The notes under the pieces: model-generated
What the model saw: only the letters and a program-made list of their open reading frames with translations
Databases searched by the model: none
What the model was told of the DNA's origin: nothing
Shown: positions 15,505 through 23,014 of the stretch, piece by piece
How positions within the stretch are numbered: position 1 is the stretch's first letter
Layout of the letters: each line of letters begins with the position of its first letter
Made by a program: the position numbers and the translations under genes
Origin: Pseudomonadota bacterium
GTDB lineage: Bacteria > Chloroflexota > UBA6077 > JAJPHF01
Direction: 5' to 3'
DNA: 33,037 bases
Assembly (NCBI GenBank): GCA_021325365.1
Contig: JAJPHF010000105.1
Location: 1-33,037, forward strand

Positions 15505-16253
15505 GGCTGCCCCCCCTGCGCCGCGGCGAAGTCCCAGGAGCCCTTGCCCTTGCGCAGCGTCTTCGTGCGCAGGAACTCTTCGAGCTGTGCGTCGTCGCGG
15601 AAGCGCGACTGGTCGAAGCGGTCGCGGTGGACTAGCTCCGCCAGCGGCCGCCGCCGCTCGGGGATGCGCGGCCAGCGCCACGGCTTGCCGATCGGCGTGA
15701 GGATGGCGACGCGGTACGGGTCGGGGATGTCGAGTAGCTGGCGGATCTCCATCTCGTACGGCCCCGTCTCCTGCACCGTGAGCCAGGTGCAGCCCAGCCC
15801 GAAGCAGGTGGCCGCCAGGTGCATGTGCTCGATGCAGGCGGCCAGGCTGAACAAGAACGTCTTCTCCTTGTTCTCGGGCGGGCGCGGATGGTTGATGATG
15901 CGCTTGGTGCGCGGGTCGGCGATCACGACGATGATGCACGCCATGCCGCGCACGTACTCGTAGTTGGGGAAATTGAACTTCGGGTCGGCGGCGCGCAGGG
16001 AGATCGCCTCGCGGTGGATGATGTCGCCCAGTTGCTCGATCAGCGCGCGGTCCTTGACGACGATGAACTCCCACGGCTGCGAGTTCGCGCCGCTCGGCGC
16101 CCAGCGCCCCGCCTCCAGCACCTTCTCGATGATCTCGTCCGGCACCGGGTCCGGACGGTACTGGTGGACCGTAAAGCGGCGCCGCACCGCGCCGAGCAGG
16201 TTGTCGTAGTCGAACGTCATCTCTCCCGTGGCCGCGGCCGTGTCAAGCGACAT
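15501..16253 (-). CDS. Nitroreductase-family FMN oxidoreductase
   Basis: A 250-aa flavoprotein. FMN-binding stretches are RRRFTVHQYRPDPVP near residues 24-38, GRWAPSGANSQPWEFIVV near 49-66, and the AACIEHMHLAATCFGLGCTWL stretch near 138-158. Family members reduce nitro groups, quinones or enones, or dehydrogenate, with NAD(P)H. The start is ATG 16253 (GAGGTAGGAAG upstream); an internal Met12 is possible. It is the second gene of the GntR operon and its stop overlaps the start of the 108-aa gene. Its role could be redox processing of a ring intermediate; that is inference. Confidence 0.88.
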   Translation of the reverse strand: MSLDTAAATGEMTFDYDNLLGAVRRRFTVHQYRPDPVPDEIIEKVLEAGRWAPSGANSQPWEFIVVKDRALIEQLGDIIHREAISLRAADPKFNFPNYEYVRGMACIIVVIADPRTKRIINHPRPPENKEKTFLFSLAACIEHMHLAATCFGLGCTWLTVQETGPYEMEIRQLLDIPDPYRVAILTPIGKPWRWPRIPERRRPLAELVHRDRFDQSRFRDDAQLEEFLRTKTLRKGKGSWDFAAAQGGQP

Positions 16254-16328
16254 CGCTTCCTACCTCTCTCCGTGTGCGGCGCTGCCGTCCCGAGCATCGA
16301 TTCCTCAGGCTTGCGCCGCGTGGGCTGG

Positions 16329-17105
16329 CTAGGGCGTGGGCAAGCTCTCGTCGGCGGCGACCGACGGCAGGGCCGACAGCTGGTCGCGCGTGCTGGTCAG
16401 GTGCTCGTGCATCAGCGTCCGGGCGCCGACCGGGTCGCGCGCCTCGATGGCGGCCAGGAGCGCCGCGTGCTCCCGCACCACCTGGGCGGATCCGGCCACG
16501 GTCGTCGGGTGGCTCGCGTCGAAGGTCGTCATCAGGTCGAGGATCGCGCTGATCAGGATAGCGAGCAGGCTGCTCTTCGATGCCCGCGCGAGCAGGAAGT
16601 GGAAGCGCGTGTGATGGACGCTCGCCTCGTGGCCCGAGCGGACGACCGCCTCCTCCTCGCGGAGGCTGGCCGCTAGCTCCTCCCGGTCGCGCGCGTCGGC
16701 GTGGGTGGCGGCTAGCTCGGCGACGCGCGGCTCGATGACCAGCCGCACGTCGAATAGCTCCGTGAGGTCGAACTTGTTCATGCGGAGCAGGGACCGCAGG
16801 CTGTTGCCGATCAGCTGGTAGGTGGGCTCGACCACGAACGGCCCGCCGTTGTAGCCCGGCCGCGTCTTGACCAGCCCCGCCAGCTCCAGCACGCGGATGG
16901 CCTCGCGGATGGTCGCCCGGCTGGTGCCGAACTGCTCCGCTAGCTCCTTCTCGGACGGCAGCTTGTCGCCCGGCTTCCACTGCTGCGCGAAGATCGCCGC
17001 CTGGATCCGCTCGACGACCTGATCGGACAGGCGCGCGGACCGGAGGGAGGGGAACCGCCCGCCCTCGACCGGCGCCGGCGCGGCCAGCTCGGCGAACTCA
17101 GGCAC
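16329..17105 (-). CDS. GntR-family regulator, FadR/FCD subfamily
   Basis: A 258-aa regulator. The winged helix-turn-helix lies at about residues 27-93 (KLPSEKELAEQFGTSRATIREAIRVLELAGLV); the all-helical FCD effector domain runs from about 110 to 245 and usually binds a metal and a carboxylic acid. The start is GTG 17105 with GAGGTGGG upstream. A perfect 6-1-6 palindrome in its own leader (17125-17137) and the promoter at 17154-17182 suggest autorepression, relieved by an aromatic-acid-type effector. Five catabolic genes follow in the same direction, so it probably controls them. Confidence 0.92.
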   Translation of the reverse strand: MPEFAELAAPAPVEGGRFPSLRSARLSDQVVERIQAAIFAQQWKPGDKLPSEKELAEQFGTSRATIREAIRVLELAGLVKTRPGYNGGPFVVEPTYQLIGNSLRSLLRMNKFDLTELFDVRLVIEPRVAELAATHADARDREELAASLREEEAVVRSGHEASVHHTRFHFLLARASKSSLLAILISAILDLMTTFDASHPTTVAGSAQVVREHAALLAAIEARDPVGARTLMHEHLTSTRDQLSALPSVAADESLPTP

Positions 17106-17124
17106 CGGCGACCCACCTCGTTAG

Positions 17125-17137
17125 AATGTCTGACATT
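17125..17137. promoter_or_regulatory. Palindromic operator of the GntR regulator
   Basis: AATGTC-T-GACATT is a perfect inverted repeat around one base. It lies about 10-22 bases after the predicted start of transcription and 20 bases before the GTG start. TGTCTGACA-like sites are typical of FadR/FCD-type GntR regulators (family knowledge). Binding here would block transcription. Confidence 0.7.
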
Positions 17138-17153
17138 AGACCGAGACGAGCCG

Positions 17154-17182
17154 ATTGTAGCCAGAAGCGGTGCGCCTGTCAA
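17154..17182 (-). promoter_or_regulatory. Strong sigma-70-type promoter of the GntR/Rieske operon
   Basis: On the minus strand: -35 TTGACA (17177-17182), exactly 17 bp, then -10 TACAAT (17154-17159, five of six). It is the best promoter match in the window. Transcription would start near 17147, just before the palindromic operator. Confidence 0.8.
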
Positions 17183-17293
17183 AGCCCGCGGGCGAGCGCC
17201 TTGGCCGGTGTGCCGAAAGCGTGCGAATGGCCAGCTCGCCGGGCGTGCCCAGGCGGCATCCGACACCGCATCCGGCGCCAGCGTTCGCCTCCT

Positions 17294-17440
17294 CCCTCTC
17301 CCCCTTGGGAGAGGGTCGGGGTGAGGGCGTCCTCCTCGTCCCTCCTCCTCTCCCCCTTGGGAGAGGGTCGGGGTGAGGGCGTCCTCCTCGTCCCTCCTCC
17401 TCTCCCCCTGGGAGAGGGTCGGGGTGAGGGCGCGCCCCCG
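17294..17440. repeat. 52-bp tandem hairpin repeat, about 2.8 copies
   Basis: Units begin at 17296, 17348 and 17400 (period 52). Each holds a 9-bp stem, CCCTCTCCC/GGGAGAGGG, with a short loop, followed by TCGGGGTGAGGGCG. The third unit has one base fewer in the loop region. Related single copies lie at 15139-15177, 32022-32040 and 32090-32140. The 310-bp gap 17183-17492 holds nothing else that I can see. Lying between two operons read in the same direction, it may insulate the GntR operon from read-through. Confidence 0.88.
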
Positions 17441-17492
17441 AACCCAACCGTCGGACCGGGCCGAGTATGAGCGGACGGCGCGCGCTGCCAGG

Positions 17493-18491
17493 TCACGTCC
17501 GGAAGGTGTCCAGCGTCTCCTTGGCGAACAGCTCCGCCGGGTCCACGGCGCGGCTGGCGATGCCCTGCGCGTGGCTGTAGCGCACGAACGTCTCCAGCGT
17601 GTGCCGGTTGGCCTCCAGCCCATAGGGCCAGAAGTCCTCGCCCATCAGATCGCGCGCGTCCTCGTAGTCGTCCATGACCCAGGGCAGCATGTACCGCAGC
17701 GCGCCCGTGTCGTACAACTGCTCGGCGCAGCGCGCCTTCGCGGCGACGAACGCCTTGAACAAGCTCTGCGCCACCCACGGGTGCTGCTCGTACACGGCTT
17801 GCTTGATCACGATCGTGTGCATGATCGGGAAGATCCGCGTGCGCCGGAAGTAGTCGGCCTCGACCTGCCGGTAGTTCGGGAACAGGCGCCGCACGCGGGG
17901 GGAGCGGCGGCGGAACGGCTCCGGCATGCGCGCCGTGAACAGCGCGTCGATCTCGCCGGCCTCCAGCATCGGCGAAAGCGTCCGGTCCTCCGGGATGCGC
18001 TCCAGGCGGACCTCGGGTGGCAGGGTGAGGGCGACCTTCTCGCGGCGCCCCGGGTGCTCCTGGCCGCCCGCCAGCCAGTGCAGGTCTGCCGGCCGCACCC
18101 CGTAATCGTCCTCCAGGATGCCGCGCAGCCAGATGGTCGCCGTCATCTGGTACTCGGGAATCCCCACGCGCTTCCCCTTCAGGTCCTCCGGCCGCTCGAT
18201 GCCCGCGTCCACGTTGACGTAGGCGGCCGAGTGGCGAAAGACGCGCGACGGGAAGACCGGAATGGCGATAAACGGGAAATCGCCGCGCGCGCGTCCCGCG
18301 ACGTAGCTCCCCAGCGACATTTCCGAGACGTCGAACTCGCCGTGGATCAGCATGCGCCAGAAGATCTCCTCCGGGCGCTCGAACGGAATGACGGTGAGGT
18401 CGATGCCCTCGGGGCGCACCGTGCCGTCGTGCAGCGGCGCGATGCGGTCGTAGTCGCCGCAGGCCAGGTCGAGCGCGAGCTGCCTGATCAT
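17493..18491 (-). CDS. 4,5-dihydroxyphthalate decarboxylase-like protein (Pht5 family)
   Basis: A 332-aa protein with the solute-binding (type 2 periplasmic) fold but no signal peptide. It matches the 4,5-dihydroxyphthalate decarboxylase family: GDYDRIAPLHDGTVRPEGID at the N-terminus, FDVSEMSLGSY near residues 53-63, PVFPSRVFRHSAAYVN near 78-93 and GKRVGIPEYQMTATIW near 105-120. Known members remove a carboxyl group from dihydroxyphthalate in the cytoplasm to give protocatechuate; other homologues are annotated only as SBPs. It is the last gene of an operon after the LLM oxidoreductase and PaaK-like ligase genes (18-bp gap). The family is clear; the exact acid it acts on is not. Confidence 0.85.
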   Translation of the reverse strand: MIRQLALDLACGDYDRIAPLHDGTVRPEGIDLTVIPFERPEEIFWRMLIHGEFDVSEMSLGSYVAGRARGDFPFIAIPVFPSRVFRHSAAYVNVDAGIERPEDLKGKRVGIPEYQMTATIWLRGILEDDYGVRPADLHWLAGGQEHPGRREKVALTLPPEVRLERIPEDRTLSPMLEAGEIDALFTARMPEPFRRRSPRVRRLFPNYRQVEADYFRRTRIFPIMHTIVIKQAVYEQHPWVAQSLFKAFVAAKARCAEQLYDTGALRYMLPWVMDDYEDARDLMGEDFWPYGLEANRHTLETFVRYSHAQGIASRAVDPAELFAKETLDTFRT

Positions 18492-18509
18492 GTGCTGCCT
18501 CTCGTCTGC

Positions 18510-19922
18510 CTACTGCCGCACGACGCGGCGGCTCTTCATCTCGGCGCGCGCGAGGGTGCCGGCGGGAACGATCGTGGCGGGGATGCGCAGCGTGGTGAGG
18601 CGCGTGAACTCCTGCTGCAACGCCGCCGCGAGTGCGGGGAAGCCGGCCGGGTCGGCGGCGTCGAGCGCCTCGGCGGTGAGGGTCAGCGCCTCGCCGCGAA
18701 GCTCCAGCCGAAACTCCAGCCCCAGGCCCGGCACGGCGCGCACGGCGACCTCGGCGGCGGCGGGGCTCACCTTGATGCCCTTGTAGAAGATCACGTCGTC
18801 CAGCCGGCCGCGCACGCCGCCCCGCACCAGCGGGAAGCTGCGCCCGCAGTCGCACCGCTCGGCGGTCACCTCCACCAGGTCGTTCGTGAACATGCGGACG
18901 ACCGGCATGCCCAGCCGGAACAGCGACGTGACGATCAGGCCGCCCTCCTGCCCGGCGGCCACCGGCTCCAGCGTGTCGGGGTCCACGATCTCGAACAGGG
19001 TGTAGTCGAGCCCCATGTGCGCCAGCGGCGCCGGCCGCGTGGCCTGGCTGTCGCAGGTGAACAGCACCGGCCCGCTGATCTCCGTCATGCCGAAGGCGTC
19101 GCAGACGCGCGCGCCGCCCCACAGCTCCTCGATCAGCGCCTTCGTGCCCGGCAGGCTGCCGCCCGGCTCGCCGGCCACCACGATGATCTTGATGCCGATC
19201 GCCCGCAGGTCGATGCCCTCCTGGCGCGCGACCTCGGCCTGGCGCAGCGCGAAGGTCGGCGTGCAGACCATGAAGTCGGCATGCCAGCGCGTCAGGTTGC
19301 GCAGGATCACCGCCGTCGGCAGCGGCCCCTTCGGGATCACCTGGCAGCCCATCGCCTCGGCCGCGTAGTGCGCCTTCCAGAACGCCTCGAACGGTGGGTA
19401 GGCGAAGCCGAAGTAGCCGCGCATCCCCGGCCGCACGCCGTAGGCGTAAAACGCTCGCAGGAAGAGGTACATGTCGTTCTCGTGGTCCTCCTTCGTGGCG
19501 AGCCACAGCCGCGGCTGGCCCGTGGAGCCGGAGGTGGACCAGAACTTCATGAAGGTGGGCGAGCCGGGCGGCGCGGTCGGGATGTCGCCGAACAGCGGCC
19601 GCGCCTGCTGCGACGCCTCGAAGTCCTCCTTGCGGACGACCGGCAGCCGGCGCACGTCGTCGAGCGCTTGGATCGCCGCGGGCGCGACGCCGTGCTGCTC
19701 CCAGAGCCGCCGGTAGAAGGGCGAGCGCTCCCAGGCGAAGGCGACGACCCGCTGCAGCTTCGCCAGTTGGATCGCCCGCAGCCGCTCCAGCGGCAGGGCC
19801 TCGACGGCGCTCCACAGCCGATCGGACCACGCCTCGGTGCGGTCGCCCTCCTCGGGCGGGTAGACGGCGTGGCGCGCGGGCACCATGCCGGGGCTCGTCC
19901 AATGAAAGCGCACGTCCGTCAT
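18510..19922 (-). CDS. PaaK-like aryl-CoA ligase (phenylacetate-CoA ligase family)
   Basis: A 470-aa AMP-forming ligase. The nucleotide-binding loop STSGSTGQP is at 129-137; the FGMTE motif (277-281) contacts the adenylate; a Cys pair with CDCGR precedes RGRLDDVIFYKGIKV, the hinge region; and Lys463 near the C-terminus is in the place of the adenylation Lys. It would activate an aromatic or other organic acid to its CoA thioester using ATP. Its ATG overlaps the stop of the LLM oxidoreductase (ATGA, 19919-19922), showing coupling. With a decarboxylase next to it, the operon probably handles an aromatic carboxylic acid. Confidence 0.9.
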   Translation of the reverse strand: MTDVRFHWTSPGMVPARHAVYPPEEGDRTEAWSDRLWSAVEALPLERLRAIQLAKLQRVVAFAWERSPFYRRLWEQHGVAPAAIQALDDVRRLPVVRKEDFEASQQARPLFGDIPTAPPGSPTFMKFWSTSGSTGQPRLWLATKEDHENDMYLFLRAFYAYGVRPGMRGYFGFAYPPFEAFWKAHYAAEAMGCQVIPKGPLPTAVILRNLTRWHADFMVCTPTFALRQAEVARQEGIDLRAIGIKIIVVAGEPGGSLPGTKALIEELWGGARVCDAFGMTEISGPVLFTCDSQATRPAPLAHMGLDYTLFEIVDPDTLEPVAAGQEGGLIVTSLFRLGMPVVRMFTNDLVEVTAERCDCGRSFPLVRGGVRGRLDDVIFYKGIKVSPAAAEVAVRAVPGLGLEFRLELRGEALTLTAEALDAADPAGFPALAAALQQEFTRLTTLRIPATIVPAGTLARAEMKSRRVVRQ

Positions 19923-20944
19923 GGCAGGTACTCGACGATGGCCTCGCTGTGCCCCCAGGCGTGTACGGGCACGCGCAGCGGCTGGCCGAAAATGCGCCGC
20001 GGCCCGGGCGCGTTCAGGACGGGCAGTGTGAGGCCGGCGGCGCGCAGCTCGCCGATGCGCCGCCGGCAGTCGTCGGGCGTGCCGACGATCGAGAACTTGC
20101 GCACGAGTTCGTCGGTCACCACCTCGCGCGCCGCCAGCCAGCCCTTTTCCTTGTTGGTGCGGCGAATCTCCTCGCCCAGCGCCTTGTAGCCGCTGACCGT
20201 GAACAGCGGATCGTAGTAGTAGACCACGGCGAAGTACGCCACCATGCTGCGGGCGGTCTCCAGGGCTCGCTGCGGATCCGTATCCACCGTGGTGATGACC
20301 GGGGCCGCTATGTCGACCGCGCGCCAGTCCCGGCCGGCCTTCGCCGCTCCCCGCTGCACGTGCTCGACGGCGTAGGCCAGGTACTCCTCGCTCACCAGCG
20401 GCGAGAGCAGCACGCCGTCGGCGACCTCGCCCGCCGCGGCGATCATCTGCGGGCCGATGGCGCCGACGTACAGCGGGATCGGCTGGCGGGGCGCCTCGAC
20501 GGCGAGCTGAAAGTCGCGGCAGTGGACGGCGCGGCCCTCGTAGGCCAGCTTCTCGCCGCTCAGGATCTCGCGGACGATCCGCACGTAGTCCTTGATGCGG
20601 CTCACCGGCCGCTCGAACTCCGTGCTGTGCCAGTGCTTCACGAAGTACGGCGGCGACGTGCCCAGCCCCAGCATGGCCCGGCCGCCGGAGAGCGCGTCCA
20701 GCGTATTCGCCGCCATCGCGTAGATGGGCGCGGTGCGCGTGTAGATGCTGGAGATCGACGAGCCGAGCCGCGCCTGCCGGGTGACGAGCGCCATCGCGCC
20801 CAGCGTCATCTGGGTATCGTAGCCCGCCTCCTCGATCATGAAGACGCCCCAGAACCCCTTCGCGTCGGCCTTGCGGGCAAGCTCCAGCGCGCGGTCCATC
20901 GGCAGGGCGTCGTGCAGGATGATCGCGGTCCGCTCCTGGTCCAA
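19919..20944 (-). CDS. LLM-class F420- or FMN-dependent oxidoreductase
   Basis: A luciferase-like (beta/alpha)8 barrel protein of 341 aa if it starts at TTG 20944. GAGCGAGGG lies upstream of that codon, and the fold then begins at the first strand (RTAIILHDALP). A longer frame to 21022 adds Arg/Ala-rich residues with no homology feel and is rejected. Typical stretches are TRTAPIYAMAANTLDALSGG near residues 68-87, RAMLGLGTSPP, and SIVGTPDDCRRRIGELRAAG near 288-307. F420-dependent members oxidise or reduce C-O or C=N bonds; FMN members are monooxygenases needing a reductase. The cofactor cannot be settled. First gene of its operon and divergent from the mu-crystallin gene. Confidence 0.88.
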   Translation of the reverse strand: MDQERTAIILHDALPMDRALELARKADAKGFWGVFMIEEAGYDTQMTLGAMALVTRQARLGSSISSIYTRTAPIYAMAANTLDALSGGRAMLGLGTSPPYFVKHWHSTEFERPVSRIKDYVRIVREILSGEKLAYEGRAVHCRDFQLAVEAPRQPIPLYVGAIGPQMIAAAGEVADGVLLSPLVSEEYLAYAVEHVQRGAAKAGRDWRAVDIAAPVITTVDTDPQRALETARSMVAYFAVVYYYDPLFTVSGYKALGEEIRRTNKEKGWLAAREVVTDELVRKFSIVGTPDDCRRRIGELRAAGLTLPVLNAPGPRRIFGQPLRVPVHAWGHSEAIVEYLP

Positions 20945-21103
20945 GGCTACCCTCGCTCTCCCGTTGTTCGCGCGTCGGTGCGCGCTACACGCGCTCTTGG
21001 CGCCCAGACCCTCTCGTGGCAAGCGTTGCTAGCTCGTATAGCGCCGCTAGGCTCGCGCGAGTGTCGGTCAGCGGCAGCACGAGCCCGTACCGTCGGCTGG
21101 CTG

Positions 21104-21109
21104 TATGAT
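21104..21109 (+). promoter_or_regulatory. Candidate -10 box for the ornithine cyclodeaminase-like gene
   Basis: TATGAT (five of six) lies about 100 bases before ATG 21207, but no good -35 is visible at 16-18 bp. The divergent gap 20945-21206 shows no convincing promoter for the LLM gene and no strong operator. Confidence 0.35.
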
Positions 21110-21206
21110 AGGGGAGCGCGACGGCCGCGCGCCGCGCGGTCCGGCTCGCTCTCGTTGGAACAACGCGCCCTGGCGGGCTGGCCGCGCACGTGTGGGAGGC
21201 GAAGCA

Positions 21207-22250
21207 ATGGCCCTGCTGATCCGCGCGGAAGACCTCGCCGGGCGCCTGGACGTGCGGGCGGTGATCGACGCCACGGAGGCCGGCTACCGGGAGCAGGCGG
21301 CGTGGCCGGGGTTCGCGCACCCCCGCCAGCGCGTCTTTGCCGAGGACCGGCGGCTCACCCTGCACTACGGCGGCGCGCCCGGGCTCGCCGTGGCCGGCGT
21401 CTTCGCGCACTACGAGCGGTTCGCGTTCACGGCCGAGGACCAGAGCTACACCAGTACCGCTCGGCGCGTCTACGTGGCCTTCGACAGCGAGGCTGCCGAC
21501 CTCCTGGCGATCATCGTGGGCTCCCTGCCGATCTTTCCCATCGACCGCCCGGGCGTGGACTTTGGCAGCGAGACGGCGATCACCTCGGCGGTGGGGACGC
21601 GGCACCTGGCGCGGGGCGACGCGCGCCGCCTCGGCCTGTTCGGCACGGGGCGCCAGGCGCGGCTCCACCTGCTCGCGATGGCCGCCATCCGTCTGTTGGA
21701 GTCCGTGCGCGTGTACAGCCGCGACCGCGCGCATCGTCAAGCGTTCTGCGCCGAGATGCAGCCGCTCGTCGCGGCCGAGCTGTGCCCGGTCGAGCAGCCG
21801 CGGGACGTCGTCCGCGGTGCGGACCTCGTCGTCTGCGCCACCGGCTCGAACCAGCCGGTGTTCGACGGCGCGTGGCTGGAGCCCGGCCAGCACGTGACCA
21901 GCATCGTGGGCAGCAACAAGGAGCTAGTGCAGGAGGGCCTCATCGCCAGCAAGCGGCGCGAGCTGGACGACGTGGTCATGCGCCGGGCCGACGTGGTGGT
22001 AGCGACGCTCCGCGACCAGGCCGTGCAGGACGAGCAGGGCGACCTGTTCGACCCCGTGGCGCGCGGGGTGCTCCGGTGGAGCGACGTGGGGCAGCTTGGC
22101 GATCTCGTGGCGGGACGCATTCCGGGGCGGACCGACGACCAGCAGATCACCGTCTTCAAGCAGAACTCCGACCAGGGCGTCGGCTACATGGGCCTGGCGC
22201 GCTACGTCCACGACCTGGCCGTGCGCGAGGGGCTGGGTGTAGAGGTGTAA
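21207..22250 (+). CDS. Ornithine cyclodeaminase/mu-crystallin family protein
   Basis: A 347-aa NAD(P)-binding protein of the OCD/mu-crystallin family. The Rossmann-type stretch GLFGTGRQARLHLLAM is near residues 146-161, with VRVYSRDRAHRQAF following and ADLVVCATGSNQPVF near 207-221. Members act as ornithine cyclodeaminase, ketimine reductase, alanine dehydrogenase or reductases of cyclic imines. ATG 21207 has GGGAGG 7 bases upstream. Endonuclease III follows after 27 bases. Which imine or amino acid it uses is unknown; in this context a cyclic imine from N-heterocycle breakdown is possible but unproven. Confidence 0.88.
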   Translation: MALLIRAEDLAGRLDVRAVIDATEAGYREQAAWPGFAHPRQRVFAEDRRLTLHYGGAPGLAVAGVFAHYERFAFTAEDQSYTSTARRVYVAFDSEAADLLAIIVGSLPIFPIDRPGVDFGSETAITSAVGTRHLARGDARRLGLFGTGRQARLHLLAMAAIRLLESVRVYSRDRAHRQAFCAEMQPLVAAELCPVEQPRDVVRGADLVVCATGSNQPVFDGAWLEPGQHVTSIVGSNKELVQEGLIASKRRELDDVVMRRADVVVATLRDQAVQDEQGDLFDPVARGVLRWSDVGQLGDLVAGRIPGRTDDQQITVFKQNSDQGVGYMGLARYVHDLAVREGLGVEV

Positions 22251-22277
22251 CGACGTTCCCCTCGGTGGTTTGCGGCT

Positions 22278-22955
22278 ATGAGTGCTGAGCCGGCCAAAGT
22301 ACCGTTCGACGTCGACGAGGTGATGCGCCGCATCCGCCAGGCGGTGCGCCCCTACCCGCTGCCCGCGCTGTTCGCGCTGGCCGACCAGGGCTTCACGACG
22401 CCGTTCGAGCAGCTCGTCGCCTGCATCATCTCGATTCGCACGCGCGACGAGGTGACCGAGTCGGTGGCACGCGAGCTGTTTCACCATGCTCGTACCCCGG
22501 CCGAGCTGAGCCGGCTCCCGCCGGACGAGATCGACCAGTGGATCCGGCCGTCGACCTACCATCAGGCCAAGGCCCCGCAGATCCAGGCGATCGCGCGCCG
22601 CATCGTCGACGAGCACGCCGGCGTGCTGCCCTGCGACGACGCCGTGCTGCGCGGGTTCGCGGGCGTCGGCCCGAAGTGCGCCAACCTGGTGCTGGCGATC
22701 GCCTGCGGCCAGCCCCGCATCGCGGTCGACGTCCACGTCCACCGCGTCACCAACCGCTGGGGCTACGTCCACGCGCGGACGCCCGAGCAGACGCTCGCGG
22801 CGCTCGAAGCCAAGCTCCCGCGGCAGTACTGGACCGAGCTTAACCGCTTGCTCATCCCGTTCGGCAAGCACGTCTGCACGGCGCAGCACCCCCACTGCTC
22901 GACCTGCCCGGTCCGCGAGTTCTGCGCCCAGGTGGGCGTCACGGCGCCGCGCTGA
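22278..22955 (+). CDS. nth: Endonuclease III-type DNA glycosylase
   Basis: A 225-aa base-excision repair enzyme that removes oxidised pyrimidines and cuts the abasic site. The helix-hairpin-helix is FAGVGPKCAN (127-136) with the catalytic Lys133, and Asp151 is 18 residues on, as in E. coli (Lys120/Asp138). The [4Fe-4S] ligands Cys200-x6-Cys207-x2-Cys210-x5-Cys216 are complete. The base-pushing loop reads SIRTRDE instead of SAQATD; an RTRDE form is, to my memory, common in some archaeal and thermophile members. It is the only clear housekeeping gene here, 27 bases after the mu-crystallin gene and convergent with the Rieske operon. Confidence 0.93.
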   Translation: MSAEPAKVPFDVDEVMRRIRQAVRPYPLPALFALADQGFTTPFEQLVACIISIRTRDEVTESVARELFHHARTPAELSRLPPDEIDQWIRPSTYHQAKAPQIQAIARRIVDEHAGVLPCDDAVLRGFAGVGPKCANLVLAIACGQPRIAVDVHVHRVTNRWGYVHARTPEQTLAALEAKLPRQYWTELNRLLIPFGKHVCTAQHPHCSTCPVREFCAQVGVTAPR

Positions 22956-22973
22956 CGCGCGACCCGAGAGTGT

Positions 22974-22992
22974 GCGGGCGCACCATGCCCGC
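22974..22992. terminator. Hairpin between convergent genes
   Basis: GCGGGC (22974-22979) and GCCCGC (22987-22992) form a 6-bp all-GC stem with a 7-base loop between the stops of nth and the convergent Rieske gene. There is no T-tract on either side, so terminator function is a guess from place and shape. Confidence 0.35.
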
Positions 22993-23014
22993 GGAGCAAA
23001 CGGGTGAGCGGCGG

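Noticed and set aside
17294..17440. Possible CRISPR array
   Set aside because: Period is 52 bp with no unique spacers: the units are near-identical throughout and contain a strong internal hairpin. No cas genes are present.
17373..20189. 938-codon plus-strand open frame antisense to the Pht5-like, PaaK-like and LLM genes
   Set aside because: Antisense shadow with low-complexity Arg/Val/His content and no recognisable motif.
20945..21022. Longer start for the LLM oxidoreductase
   Set aside because: The extra residues are not family-like and lie in the divergent promoter gap; TTG 20944 has an SD at good distance.
19949..22288. 779-codon plus-strand open frame
   Set aside because: Antisense to the LLM gene, then out of frame with the mu-crystallin gene; no domain resemblance.
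22428..22459. SIRTRDE in endonuclease III as a lost active-site Gln
   Set aside because: I recall similar RTRDE loops in normal endonuclease III proteins, and the Lys, Asp and iron-sulfur ligands are all intact.
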